Source: Talinum fruticosum (lineage: Eukaryota; Streptophyta; Magnoliopsida; Caryophyllales; Talinaceae). Taken from it: a DNA stretch of 64,000 bases. This document shows positions 22,681-34,429 of the stretch, piece after piece (the first letter of the stretch is position 1; each line of letters begins with the position of its first letter). The stretch lies in the NCBI GenBank assembly GCA_021018815.1, contig JAITYX010000010.1:8113001-8177000 (forward strand), given 5' to 3'. Made by a program: the position numbers and the translations under genes. Below the pieces are notes generated by a model. The model was given only the letters and a program-made list of their open reading frames with translations, was not told the origin of the DNA and searched no databases.

Positions 22681-24866
22681 TTCTCTCTCTCTCGCTCTCG
22701 CTCTCGCTCTTTCCTTTTCCCTCTCTCGTGTGCTCGCCTCGCTGGCCATGCCCCGGCTAGCCGCCGGAGCTCGTCGCCGGTCCCAGCCCAAGTAGTCTCC
22801 GGAGCAGTAGTTACCCACCACCACCTCTCCTTCCCCTCCTTGGCTCTACTCTTTAGAATTGAAGGTAAAACCCTAAACTCTAGATTATCACACTTCATTA
22901 TTTACTTAGTGATTGTAGTAGTAAATTGAATTATATAGTTTTAGAAAGATGCTATGATGAGAATTTAAAGGTTGAATTGGGAAAATTTAAGTTATTGTCA
23001 ATGATTGTGATTTGGTATTTTGGTGGGATGACGGTTGTGAAAGTGAATGAATATGATTACTCTTGTGAAATTGTGATTTTGTGAATTAAATTGGGTATGT
23101 TTTGATGTAAGTTTTGAATAAATTGGTGGTTTTCATTATATTTGGAATTGGAAATAATTGAGCGAAAGAAAGAGAAGATGTATAGAGACCGAAGTTAGAT
23201 AATAAGTAAGCTTAGAGGAATGGAAAATTTTGAGAAATTTAGTGTATCTAATTGTGTATGTGGATGTGAATTTTGTTGAGGAAAGGCTGTAAATAACCTT
23301 AAAGTAATGTTTTGTGGAATATATGGATTTTGAGAGAATTAATTAATTTATGGAAAGGTGAGGAACTGTTGTACTATAAACTTGTGTAAATTTAGTTGTC
23401 CCACATTATTTTTGGATTGAATTTGTTTGAAGGAAAGATTAGTTTTGTTGAAGGAAGTAAGTTGCACGTGGGTTTGAAGTTACAAAAAGATTGAGTTAAA
23501 GAGTATTTATGTGTTAATTTGAATTGGTTAGTTAAGTTGAGGATTGATACTAAGTGAAAAAGAGTTAATGACAAGGATTGAAAGCAATGTTTAATTTTGA
23601 TATGATTAAGCGAGTTCCAACAAGTAGTTGGGAAGTTAGAATCATATTTTTATATGCTAAATAAGTTGCAATGGCTAAAGTATGAATAAAATTTCAAAAC
23701 AAAAATATTTTGATTTAAGTAAATTAATAAATGACAATTATGTGAAAATCAATGAAACTAACTTAACCAATTTTTATGAAGTAAGTTATAAGCATGTATG
23801 CGAATTTAATTGTATTGCAATGAAACTTAATTTAAACGTTACTAATAATAAACACATATTTGAATCAAGCAACGAGGCCACTCTTGTCGTCAACAAGCCG
23901 TTAAATTAACATTTCATAAAGGGGAGGAAAATATTTTTAATTTAGGTACGTTCATTGCCTATACCTTTCGAAAATTCACATGTTTCAAGCAAATCTCAAT
24001 ATTTCTTGTATATATATAACTAATAATGAATCATTTACAAATCAAATTTTGTCACCTAATTAAGTGGTCCCCAATCAGTTATCAATCATCAATTATCAAT
24101 TAGCGGGGTTTACGCCCTTCAATTCCACCGCGCGGCTTCAACTCGAGTTCTCGGTCGGCCGGGAGGTGTGTACCTTATTCAAAGATCGAATTAATTATTC
24201 AATGGGTTCCACTTCCGGATAATAACCGGCAAGCAAGTTTTACTCATATTCTCTCCTCTCGATTTCAAACTAAAATGAATTGAAATGTGCATGTTCAATC
24301 AAAATGTTTTCACAGACAGTTTTACGAGTGCATGAATGTTCGCACCGAGTTTCGACTCATTCATCGAAATATTTTACTGGTTTTGCTTTAGGGAAAACAT
24401 TGGCGAACAATCAATTATCTACCGAAGTTCGACGAAGGCAAACCATAGGTGGACAGAGTTGCATTTATGGTTCCGAAAGGTATTTAGGTACTTAGAGTGA
24501 TTTTACCCTCAACCGTGGCTTGGGTATGACATTGGGAATTATTACATGTTGCATATTATCTTGTCGAATAAACGAATATGTGGGTTGTATACATATTATG
24601 CCACTAAATAATCGAACTGTATTTTGGGTCTTGTTTAAATATGAAATATGACTTAACTACTTGGGTGGTAAGCATTTATCTCTATCAAGACCCAACAAAA
24701 AATATAGCAGTTGGATGCACAAACTGTATTTTATTTTATTTTACTTATTTAGCCTTGTCCTATTTTTAGGCGGCGGTAACGCCTTCGGTTGTTATCTTCC
24801 GCTGCAACCTTACGTAACATTCTCTAATTAGGGGATTATTAAGTAATAGTGATTGAGGGCGTTACA
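22500..24866 (+). repeat. Gypsy-type (Tekay/Del-like) LTR, probably solo, left end unclear
   Basis: The right end TGAGGGCGTTACA (24854-24866) with upstream TTACGTAACATTCTCTAATT is typical of long plant chromovirus LTRs. The GC-rich, CT-rich block at 22520-22860 looks like the transcription-start/leader part of such an LTR: it carries CTCTCTCTC, a (CA)n array at about 22639-22677, then pyrimidine-rich runs and AACCCTAAA. The rest is AT-rich and non-coding. No second LTR or internal domains follow; instead a CACTA transposase begins at once. An alternative reading of 22520-22870 as the first exon of a host gene is possible, but no splice-consistent continuation was found. Confidence 0.45.
22639..22677. 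repeat. (CA)n microsatellite
   Basis: Alternating CA of about 38 bp between a GC-rich block and a CTCT-rich block. Confidence 0.95.
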
Positions 24867-25907
24867 ATACACAACGACAATGGTAGGTTGTAGATAACCA
24901 AAAAACAGGTCAAGCTGTTGTGCTTGCTACCGAGGTCGCCATCGGGGTTTATTCCATCCGTATAAAGACCCAAACGTAGATTCCGTGCTTCCCTACCAAA
25001 TTCCAGGAACAATGAATCGATCTTCGTCCATTAAGGAGAATCGGCAGGGTGACGTAGCTTGTCATCACGAGACTCTTCCGTCGGCATGCCACGTCAAGTT
25101 CTTGGCATCGGTTGCACTTGAAAACAAGCGCTTAAACCTCGGTATTATCGACAAGTACCACAACACCTTTGTGGGAGTTGCATCATCACTCTCTCCATCG
25201 ATGTTTTTCATTTTGTATCAAGGTACACCACACTTAGGACATTCGTGTCTATGTGCATGTTTTTTTCAGTACAATATGCAATCGTTGGGGCATGCATGTA
25301 TCTTCTTATACCCCATCCCATAGGACACAACATCCTCTTCGCCTTATATGTACGGCTGGGAAGGACATTGCCTTCGTGAGTATATCTTTGAGCACACTTA
25401 GCAAGTCCGTGAAACTTTTATCACTCCAGCCATTAATTGTTTTCAAGTTCATCAACCTCAACACAGTTGATAAACAGGTAAATTTATCACGCCCGAGTAA
25501 AGAGGCTTCTTCGAATCGATTAACAATTGATCCAATTCGTGTGGTTGATCGACTAAATCACGTTCTACTCCACGAACTAGATCTTCAGGTCAATCTTCTA
25601 GTTCCATACTACTGTTGGCTTCAGTTTCATCATACCTTTCATCTTCCTCTCGTACGCCATTATTCACTGATCGCTCTTCCCCATGCCATACCCACACCTT
25701 ATAAGTTGTGTCAAACCCATGCAGATGTAGATGACCTTTTACAACCTCATGGGGCAATCTTGAGGAGTTAAAACACCTTAAACATGGACGAGAATATGGA
25801 CTGTTCCCGAATTTGGTTGCTTGTACGATGGCAATCTCTACAAAGTTGTTAACACTATCACGATATTCTACACTCCTACTATCGCTATAAACCCAAGCTC
25901 GATCCAT
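24867..25907 (-). pseudogene. CACTA transposase (TNP2-like) fragment
   Basis: The N-terminus is a transposase-associated domain: MDRAWVYSDSRSVEYRDSVN at 25907 downward, SRPCLRCFNSSRLPHE with metal-ligand-type cysteines, and YKVWVWHGE. After a gap, the TNP2 domain appears in pieces: GWSDKSFTDLLSVLKDIL (about 25380-25435), then frame-shifted PMG..KKIHACPNDCILY-like remains, then WYLSIIPRFKRLF (about 25120-25165), KNLTWHADGR, EFGREARNLRLGLYTDG (near 25000-24960) and LVIYNLPLSLC up to the break. These match Transpos_assoc and Transposase_21 families. Stops and frameshifts make it inactive. The enzyme would cut and join CACTA ends in the nucleus. Confidence 0.85.
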
Positions 25908-26740
25908 ACCTTACCCATAAACACGAGAAGCAATTCACCACATATTGTTCGAGAAGTACGTACTTAAGCACAAATAATATGACATAAGCCTAAAATCCTT
26001 CTATAGGGATAGATGGTCCTAAACCCATTCAAGAATAATATGACCCTAGATCGTGTAGATCTTATCATATATTTGACAAAATTCCAGCATCATTTCCCTT
26101 AGTCCTTCAAGTACAATATACGAAAACGAAGTGGATAATGTATATATCCTTACTTAATTTTATGGTAACATAAGTAAAGATACACACATCAAACCCATCG
26201 TCATCATAATTGCACTCGAAGAACGAGAGGAGAATACCGTGATATCTTGTCAAATTTGCGATATAAGATTATATAGTTACATAACATATTATCATATTAT
26301 TCTCAAATTGTCCAACACGGACAATTTAAAAACCTATACATACCAAACTAATAATATCATATGCGTTATACGTACATTTATGCACGTACCACGACCTATG
26401 ATAACTTGTTGTGTACAAATTTTTGAACGAGTCCTCCAAACTTATGAAATGCATTTGATAATTTTATGAAAAACATAGATTGGTAAGCACAATAAGCACA
26501 ATTATACACATTTAAGCATGTCATTTATCAAATTAAATGTATGGACTTCAAAAAAGACCACACACGATATTATTTTGAGGGACTACTCCTAGAGACTATC
26601 GGAGAACTTTGCTTGAAGATGACTAGAGAGTACAAGGAAGAGAGAAAGTCCTTGTACTTCCCCACCACCCGGTTCTTCCAACCTCTCAACCATGGTTTTC
26701 TCACTAATTTTGTAAGTCCCTTCTAATCAAACGGTTATAA

Positions 26741-26837
26741 GTCTACCCCAACATCACCTCATCAAAATACACAAATTTGATAACAAATTTATCTTTATGA
26801 TCGACAAGTATTTGGAGAGATCCATATATCCAAAAAG
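26741..26837 (+). repeat. Direct repeat, copy 1 of 3
   Basis: Runs from CTACCCCAACATCACCTCAT to ATATATCCAAAAAG and contains AACAAATTTATCTTTATGA. Copies 2 and 3 are at 27588-27683 and 27829-27925. Confidence 0.8.
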
Positions 26838-26878
26838 GTTATAAGTTCTTACTTTTTATAGTGTGGTTAAATTTCTCT

Positions 26879-26885
<7 letters not shown>

Positions 26886-26936
<51 letters not shown>
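26886..26936. repeat. (TA)n microsatellite
   Basis: About 50 bp of alternating TA, directly abutting the left end of the second foldback element. Confidence 0.95.
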
Positions 26937-26940
<4 letters not shown>

Positions 26941-27568
26941 TCCTTTTGTTTCCAATTTTGATGTATTATACATTATCATAAGTTAGACATGATTTTGTTT
27001 GAAATTTTACATAAAGCATAGGACAAATTAATATGAATAAAATGTTGAGGTCATCCCTTTAATTCACTTTAACGACTCCCAACACATAACTACAGACCGA
27101 GTCTCCATGACCCTTGTTGTATTTAACAATGAGATCAGGTTCACAAGACAGGACATAGAGTCTATGTACAGCGTGGATCGGTCCACGAAAAAGGGAAAAG
27201 GGATAAAGGATTTATCGGAGAAAACGGTGGTAAAAAATCAGAAAACTAGTGATAATTTCGTCATTGTTTATCACCTTCTTCTCCAATAAATCATTTATCC
27301 TTTTATCTCTCTTCGTGGACCGACCCACGCTGTAGATAGACTTTATGTCTTACCTAGTGAATCGACATCATTTCTAAAGTCAATAAGGGTTATGGGAACT
27401 CTGGTTCTAGTTATGTCTTGGGGGTAGTTAAAGCAAACTAAATGGATGGCCTCAACATTTCATTGATATTCGTTATTGTCTTATGCATTACGTAAACTTC
27501 AAAAAATCATATACTCTAGTTTATGATCATGTATAATACAAGTTGCAACCAAAAGGAAATCGAAAATT
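26937..27568. mobile_element. Second foldback / long inverted-repeat element (630 bp)
   Basis: The arms of about 300 bp (26937-27240 and 27262-27568) are inverted copies. Examples: TACAGCGTGGATCGGTCCACG at 27169 against CGTGGACCGACCCACGCTGTA near 27316 reversed; AAATGTTGAGGTCATCC against GGATGGCCTCAACATTT reversed; TTTCCTTTTG at the tips. The central spacer is about 20 bp. No coding capacity. It would form a stable hairpin if transcribed. TSD not readable because the left end is in a TA array. Confidence 0.82.
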
Positions 27569-27587
27569 TAAATAATTAGATAAATTA

Positions 27588-27683
27588 ATCCAACCCAACA
27601 TCAAATTATCAAAATAAACAAATTTGATAACAAATTTATCTTTATGATAAGTATTTGGGGAGATCCTTATATCCAAATACCTT
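27588..27683 (+). repeat. Direct repeat, copy 2 of 3
   Basis: Aligns with 26741-26837 over nearly 100 bp, with AACAAATTTATCTTTATGA shared. Confidence 0.8.
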
Positions 27684-27828
27684 TCCAATTTTTACATTTT
27701 CACCTTTATATTTTCTACCTTTTGATCATTACACCCTAAATCATAAATTTTTCTATTTCCTCAAACCCTAAACTATAAATATTTCTATTTCTCTAAACTA
27801 CAAACATATTTAGATAATTGAATAAATG

Positions 27829-27925
27829 AGTCCACCCCAACATCACCTCATCAAAATACACAAATTTGGATACAAATTTATCTTTATGAGAAGTTTTTTG
27901 GGGATGACCCTATATCCAAATTATC
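27829..27925 (+). repeat. Direct repeat, copy 3 of 3
   Basis: Closest to copy 1 at its start (CCACCCCAACATCACCTCAT) and to copy 2 near its end (GGGGA...TATATCCAAATTA). It is followed by AACCCTAAAC-type sequence also seen at 27768. Confidence 0.8.
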
Positions 27926-28575
27926 TTTCTATTTCTCTAAAACCCTAAACAAATTTGAATGCACTCTTTTGATTTACCATCCTTAACTATCATTCTAGTT
28001 CCCTATAATTAAATCCTAAACTTCTAAACCCATTTCTTAAAATCTCAAAATTTTCATGAATTTCCAACTTAATAAACTAAACAAATGTTACCCACATTCT
28101 CAATATTCAACATTTCAACAAAGATTCAATATTTCAACAATCTCAAACATTACCCACATTCTCAATATTCACATAATTACCACAAATACATTCAACATTT
28201 AACTATCTATATTTTGTAAATAACTTAAAGTAAAAAATAAGAGAGATGATGGAGATTAATACCGTAAGACTTACAACAATGGCGAGGGTGAGGGAGAGAC
28301 TTGACGAGTGAGAATGAGAGAGAGGAGATCTACACTTAAAATAGACGAGAGGAAACCGTGAGCGAAAGGAAAGACTAAGTGAGAGGACAACTACAACGAC
28401 GAGGATACTTACCAATTCAAGTTGATCGGCGTGGAAACAATAGGTATGAGTTCTAGATCTAAGGTAGTAGTGGAGGACAGGAATTGTAGAGAGCGATAAG
28501 ACCGAGAATAGAGAGCATATGTATGTGGACGTGGAAACAGTAGGTATCAGTACTTAGGTTTTTACATTCTATCTA

Positions 28576-28826
28576 GAGAGACATTTGATGACAGTTCAAT
28601 GAAAGAACAAGTCATCAAATGTTACTGTGACGATGATTCTTTTAAAGAACCATCGTCAAATGATTTCAGCAATACATATAACGACGGTTCTCTAAAAGAA
28701 TCATCGTCACACATGTTAAACAATGCCCGTTATTTACAAAAATGTCATCGGTCAATTTTTTATGACGGTTTGTCCTTTTAACCGTCATAAATCGATCGTA
28801 ACCAAAAGTCATATCTCGTAGTAGTG
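28576..28826 (-). repeat. CACTA terminal region with hairpin subterminal repeats
   Basis: From the tip CACTACTACG (28817-28826) inward there are three near-palindromes: TATGACGGTT...AACCGTCATA (about 28762-28790), ACGACGGTTC...AATCATCGTC (about 28681-28709) and GACGATGATTC...GAACCATCGTC (28629-28657). Subterminal repeats of this kind bind the TNPA-type protein in En/Spm. Confidence 0.85.
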
Positions 28827-29767
28827 TCAAGACTCGTCGTAGCTTCTCTTTCAAAAAGAAATATTGCTAGCTCGACCCTAAAGAGTTTAAAAGCACAATA
28901 AGTTAGACAACTTGTTCCCTAATTTAGCCTTAAAAATCCTTGAAAAGGATCCCGGCGATGTGATTTCTCTACTCGAGAATTGGGCATTGTAGTAGATTTG
29001 ATCACCCAATTGTCTAAAAATGTTAGAGCTCCGAAGCCTAGCAATTCTTAAATTCAAATTGCAAATTCGTATATAAGTTCCTGTTGTGCTCACTATATTT
29101 AGTCCTATCTTATCTATTTTAATCTATTTAACCCTAAATAAACTAAGATCACACAAAGAAATTGTCCAACTATCGCAGACTACTTGATTATTTAGCTCAA
29201 ATTAAAACATATAGGATCATAACTACAAAGATGATAAATATATTACATATTCGGACACCGTGTAACCACTTTTGGTAGAACCATAACTACAAGAAATGAC
29301 TTCCGTAGATCCCAAAATAGGTGTTCATGTCCCACCGACCCATATACTTTTTAATTCGAAACTTGATTTAAAAGTCTAAATTAGAAAGTTTTTTGCTAAA
29401 AACATCACCGTACGTAAATCCAAGTACTCTTGTAACGATAATTGTGCCAATGTGACTATAATTCTTCTTGAATCTACAACAATATGAAATAATGAAAACA
29501 AGAAAAATTCCTCAAGGTTATTAGCAACTTTACATGTCTCGAACACTCATGACACCATCTCTTGTCCACGAATCGAAGTTTTGTAGACATGGAACTATCA
29601 AACTACAATTAAGAAGCAATGTTAAGCCGAGAGTATCCAACAACAGTAATCATGCGACAAAAATCCAAAATCAACCAAGGAGTAGCTCAAAAACTAGAAA
29701 AATGCACAACAAAACAAATCACTCACTCACAATAGCGATCGTCTTGAATACTCCTCTGTCATAAGAG
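28827..29767. other. Intergenic, no gene seen
   Basis: AT-rich sequence between the CACTA tip and the next LTR. Short frames such as 29534-29764 have no recognisable similarity. Confidence 0.5.
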
Positions 29768-31294
29768 TGTTCAATCCAAATATTACGTTATTTATACACT
29801 TATTTACTTAGTTTTTGTCTCTTAAAATAATATAATTTTTGAGGATTTTTACTTATTTTATTTACTTTTATAGGTAATAAATTGAATCGAGCAAATAACA
29901 AAAAGTGTGAGGGAAAATACACATTGAGATATGAAGTTAATCAAATCCGATGTAAAATTTAAGACCCATTGACTGACCCATCAGTTACAATCACAAGCCT
30001 TCCATACAAAGATCACTAACAAAAGCTTTGACTCTCTTTGCAATCAAGGCCAACGTAGGTGATGGAGTTTGATGATTATACGTGAAAAGGAAATCAAGAT
30101 TAATTAGGAAATAAAGTGGCAGGAATTGATTTGGTAAAATTTGGACGCTGACGTCATCATGACATCATGATGAGAAATCTTCAAGGGCTAAAATAGAGGC
30201 CGCTTGTGGATAAAAGCGGGGGCACAGCCGAAGCTTGAGGCTGCAGTTTTGGGGGCGAGAGTTGTGAGTTCAGCGATTTTTAAGTTAAACTTAGGTTTAA
30301 TATTAGTTTTAGTTTAGTTCTTCCTTTCTTGTAAATTTTATCTCAAATAATTTAGATTTGAATAAGTGTTTTAGTTTTAATTATTAGTCCAGTTCAGTGA
30401 CAGTTTCAATTCAATTCGATTCATTCCCGATAACTTCTTCCTTTTGTCTCCCTTTTGTTTCTAGTTTGTTCATTGTAATTTAAAGGTTCGATTTTTATTG
30501 TCTTCCGATATTAGTAGTAGTTATATTATTTATTTAATTTTATGTTTAATTCTAATTTGTTAGTTTATGTCATTGTTTGAATCGATCTTTATTCGTTTAG
30601 TTGTTAGATTGATTGTGTTTTATGTTAATTAGTTATTACTTTGAGTCGCTTGGGTTGTGATTAGTCTCCTTGCTGGCTAATTAATTTTGTATGAGCCTTA
30701 ATTTACCTAGTTTATGCTAGTATTTTGGTATTGTTTCTCCTACTCGTCACATGTTCGATGAGATCCCGAAAGGGTGTTTTCATCTTGATTTTCGGGTGGT
30801 TGGTCCGTCACTAAAAGATAGAGTCAATTTGTTAGGTATAGAGAATAATTGGGATTTTGGCATAAAAATAGTCTAAATTCTAACTAGGTCCTTAGGTTGC
30901 TATTCTTGTAATCTAGTTGGGCTAACCCCACGAAAATAGGTGGTTAGGGTAATTAGATTAGCTCATGACCCTCGAAAATGTGTTTCGAGTAGGTTTTGAT
31001 GGTGCAATCGACCACTCCTAAATACTTGTATAAACTTGGGAAGGTTTAGACTTGTCTTGATTAGTTAGTTTATTAAATGGTAAAATCACAACCCGAGCAT
31101 TCTTTTATTGCTTTCTAGGATTAGTTTAATTGCCACAATTATCTCATCTCTCGTGATTCGCCTAGACAGAAAGTTTAAGATTGCTTTGATATTTAAAACA
31201 CAACTCCGTGTGGACACGATCCGTGCTTGCTGGCTAGTTACAAGTACGTAGTGCACTTGCAGTTATTATTTTTAAGACTTAATTTTTCCTAACA
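29768..31294 (+). repeat. 5' LTR of gypsy-like element 1
   Basis: Begins TGTTCAATCCAAATATTACG, as the sister LTR at 51462-53041 does on its - strand (TGTTCGGTCTAAATGTTACA). Ends TTTTTCCTAACA. Contains GGATAAAAGCGGG near 30210 as a possible TATA region. The 3' copy at 37619-38809 aligns from position 308 of this LTR onwards. Confidence 0.82.
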
Positions 31295-31300
31295 AGTTTT

Positions 31301-31318
31301 TGGCGCCATTGTCTGGGA
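31301..31318 (+). other. Primer-binding site of gypsy-like element 1
   Basis: TGGCGCCATTGTCTGGGA lies 6 bp after the LTR. It resembles the tRNA-Asp-type site common in plant gypsy elements. Confidence 0.75.
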
Positions 31319-31427
31319 GTCGTTTCGTTTCAATATTGGAGCTCACTTGAGCATTCTAGACTAGGATTTAAGTTTTTAAAAAATCCAAAAAAATTCAAAA
31401 ACTCAAAAATTCAAAAAATTGAAAACA

Positions 31428-32215
31428 TGTCTACTTACCGTTATTCGCAAGTATTAGCATGAATTGTTTTATTGATACTTTGATCAACTTAATGCACTTC
31501 TTGCTCCTTCGGATAACTGTTTGGAGAAATGAGAAGTATTAAATGTTGTCTATGAGGGTGTGAATAGTGAAACCCGTACTCTTTTAGAGTATTGGGATTT
31601 TTTGCAAAAAGTGTTGATGAAGCTTGGGATTTACTTAAATGGATTGCTTGGGATACTTGTGAATTTGATAAGGCTTGTACTGATTTAGAAATTTTATGCC
31701 CCGACCCTTGTGCTTATCATGCTAGATCTTACATCCAATACCCTTTTATTCCCGATCCTACCCCTCTTTGGTGTGAAAAGTGTAACTCTTTTGGTCATGA
31801 TACTAGTTCTTGTCCTTATTATGATATTTCTTCTCATGAATGCTATGTTAATTGTTATAAAATGATAAGGGCTATGGATGAACAAAATGAGCAACTTGCA
31901 TGTCTTACTAAGATTAGGGAATCGACTTATCACATGAAACTTACCTTAGTCTTAGTTCTATTGAAATTGAGGCTATTTTCTATGATGATGATGATGATGA
32001 ATCTTGCTTTCTTTTAGAGTCAATACTAGAGGAAGAGATTGACTCTCCCTTAACTACATTATCCATTATTACTCAATTCTTACCTAATACACTTAGAGAC
32101 AACACCGAGTCCGCCTTTGGTGTTGATGCTAGTTTAGATGGTGATGATGATTTATATTGTGAATCGGAAGATGCTTTAGATGAGGTATTGATTTGGAAAC
32201 TCCTTTAGGGAAGTC
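31428..32215 (+). pseudogene. Gag-like zinc-knuckle protein of the TR-GAG element
   Basis: After a start near 31428 (MSTYRYSQ) with early stops, the frame reads LLEYWDFFAKSVDEAWDLL, a Gag capsid-like segment. It continues from 31592 as an open stretch to 32017. A CX2CX4HX4C zinc knuckle is intact at about 31770-31815 (CEKCNSFGHDTSSCPY). A CYVNCYKMIRAMDEQNEQLA block follows, then an acidic stretch encoded by a GATGAT run. It would package element RNA. The sister copy at 54420-56300 shows the same protein with different breaks. I do not see any pol domain downstream. Confidence 0.72.
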
Positions 32216-33304
32216 ATGTGAGGTGGTTGTGGTCGAAGCGTCACGTATTAGTCTTGATGTTGATGATGTGTCCCCCAACCCACTTGCTTTGATCTCTACT
32301 TCCCTACTTGTTCTCCACCCTCCCTTTCCCCCAAGTACCATTTTTGTGAGCCCACCGATTATTATATGATTTGTGATTCTGATTTGGATTGAGCCATGTG
32401 GGTTACTCATTTGGCATGCTTCAGGGGATGTGGTTGACAATGTTATATCCCTAGGTACCTTTGGAGGTTCTTTCTTTCTTTCTTTGTCTTTCTTTTTTCT
32501 ATTTTTAGTTGTGGATATTTAGGATTGTGTTTTTCTTTTTGCTTTTAGTTGTGGATATTTATGATTGTGCTTTTGTGAGATGATCATTTTAAGGATAAAC
32601 TTTGGATGTTGTTGAGCCATGATGGCCATGATCACCCACATGTATATATTCTTGTTTTGTTTTTTCTTTTGTGTTTGGTGCTAGTGTTTTTATATATAAT
32701 TAAGTCTATTTTGTCGGTGTAGTTGCTCCTTGGCTCCCATTGAGGACATTAAGAGATTTAGGTGTTGGGGTGAGGAAACCTTTCTTTAAGAAAAATTAAT
32801 CAAAATCCAAAAAGATTTTTTTGGGAGATACTGTATATATTTTAATTGATTTTTGAATCCTTGTGACTTAACTATTAGGTTGTAAATAAGAAAATACACA
32901 TGATGACACTCACCTCTTAGTATGGCGGTTCCAACATCATTGTTTTAAACCTTGGCATAATATGAGAATTTGTAAAGTTTGTACCTTTTTTATGAAAGTC
33001 ATTTGCTCTTAAGTTTGAAGGTCTCATTGATTGATTTACCCACTTGTCTTTTGTACGAAAATAAGCTTTATGTCTGTTTTATTATGCATCAAAAGAAAAA
33101 GAAAAAAAACATAAAGAGATTAAAATTGGGAATGACAAGAATCCTTTGAGGCATGCGCTATTGGGTGTTATCCTTTGAGGCAATAGTTGTTACTAGGCAA
33201 GACTTGCTTCCCAAATAAAGTGTAAAATAAAGTACTAGTCAAGTGGGTTGAGTCCATTTTGGTAATCCTAAAGTAAGAGAGTTATGGTACACTTGTACAT
33301 CACG

Positions 33305-34429
33305 TGAAGGTTTGCTCTTGGAGAGACTAAGTCACCCTAGAGGAGGGGTGATGAGGAAATTTGAATAAACATTGGAAGACTAAATTCTAAAACCGACTTT
33401 GAGACAGTTTGAGTCTAGATTCGACTCGGAAAAGTGTTAACTCAAAAATACGTGAAAACCCTCCTGGGGCGGAAAACCACGGTCGGTGCTAATCCAAGCA
33501 CCAAGTCAAATCCACTATTTTGAATCCACAAAATACAGTAGAAAGACTCAACTAGAATTGCTCCCTTAGACAATTCCTTACAAGATTTTCCTACACTCGA
33601 AGTTCCCTTATCTCGATCTAGTACTTCCTAACTAAGGTGAGCTTTATAGTTAGGGACAACTGAGCTGAGTTAACCCTTACAGCTCAGTCAAGGGACCTTA
33701 CTCGTAAAGTAAGAATAAGTGTTTGTAGACTGATTACAAGACCTTACAACTCGAAAAGTCGTTAAGTACGAGTTGGAGTTGTAAGTAGAAGATTGAATGA
33801 GAATCACACAGAGAGAGATAATTTCAGCAATAGGTTCAACAATCTTCTTGTCTTGTGAAGTGGCTTCTATTTATAGATAACCAGGCAGATTAGCTATTGT
33901 GTCTATCTTCTAATTAGAAGTCCTTTGTGACTCGTTGCACTGGATTTTCCGAGTGACTCGTAAAATATCCGTTGAGTTGCAATTTCCATCTCGAGTCGGT
34001 CTAGAACTAAAACAAGTCGGTCAAGGAATATCCGAGTAAAGAAACTTGATCTAGACAAGTACAGTTCAAACGAATCATGCCGACTTAGAAGGTTGAATTA
34101 ACACCGTAATTCAATCAAACTTAGAATACAAAGTCGGACCAGAATTTATGCACAATAGAGCAAACATTTGAACATGTGATAAGTCCGAGTGTTGTCTAAG
34201 TGACTCAGAACTACATGTGAAGAGATAAGCAAGAGTATGCTTTTTGAGTTAGTTAGAATCAAGTAAAAATTTGCAGTAGTTTCGTAACACTCAAAAAGAT
34301 TCTAGATCACTCGTAAAAGTTTCTAAACCACTCGTAATGACTTGTAATCAAAACTTACAAGAGATGAAGTCTCGTACCTAATTCCTTGATGGTACTTACA
34401 ATGATATACCCGCAAAGTCTGCGTCTTCA
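33305..34429 (-). repeat. 3' LTR of the Sirevirus-like fragment
   Basis: On the - strand it starts TGAAGACGCAGACTTTGC right after the purine tract and ends CAAACCTTCA. TATA box TATAAATAG at 33867-33875. The same family as 15540-16265. TGAAG/CTTCA short inverted ends are clear. Confidence 0.78.

Larger units (their letters stand above)
24867..28826 (-). mobile_element. CACTA (En/Spm) transposon, truncated
   Basis: The terminal motif CACTACTACGAGATATGAC reads inward on the - strand from 28826. It is followed by hairpin-rich subterminal repeats with ACGG/GACGAT motifs (28576-28800). A TNP2-type transposase lies on the same strand further in (24867-25907). The CT/GA-rich strip at 28203-28415 is probably the leader region. 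The element is cut at 24866 by the gypsy-type LTR, and the other terminus is not in view. It also hosts a foldback insertion (26937-27568). Confidence 0.82.

Noticed and set aside
22532..22898. Open frames across the CT/CA-rich block, both strands
   Set aside because: Thr-His, Leu-Ser and Cys-Val repeats come from the microsatellite. No splice-consistent gene was found; an LTR leader explains the block better, though a host first exon is not fully excluded.
25253..25771. 172-codon + strand open frame
   Set aside because: It is the antisense shadow of the CACTA transposase, which has clear family motifs on the - strand.
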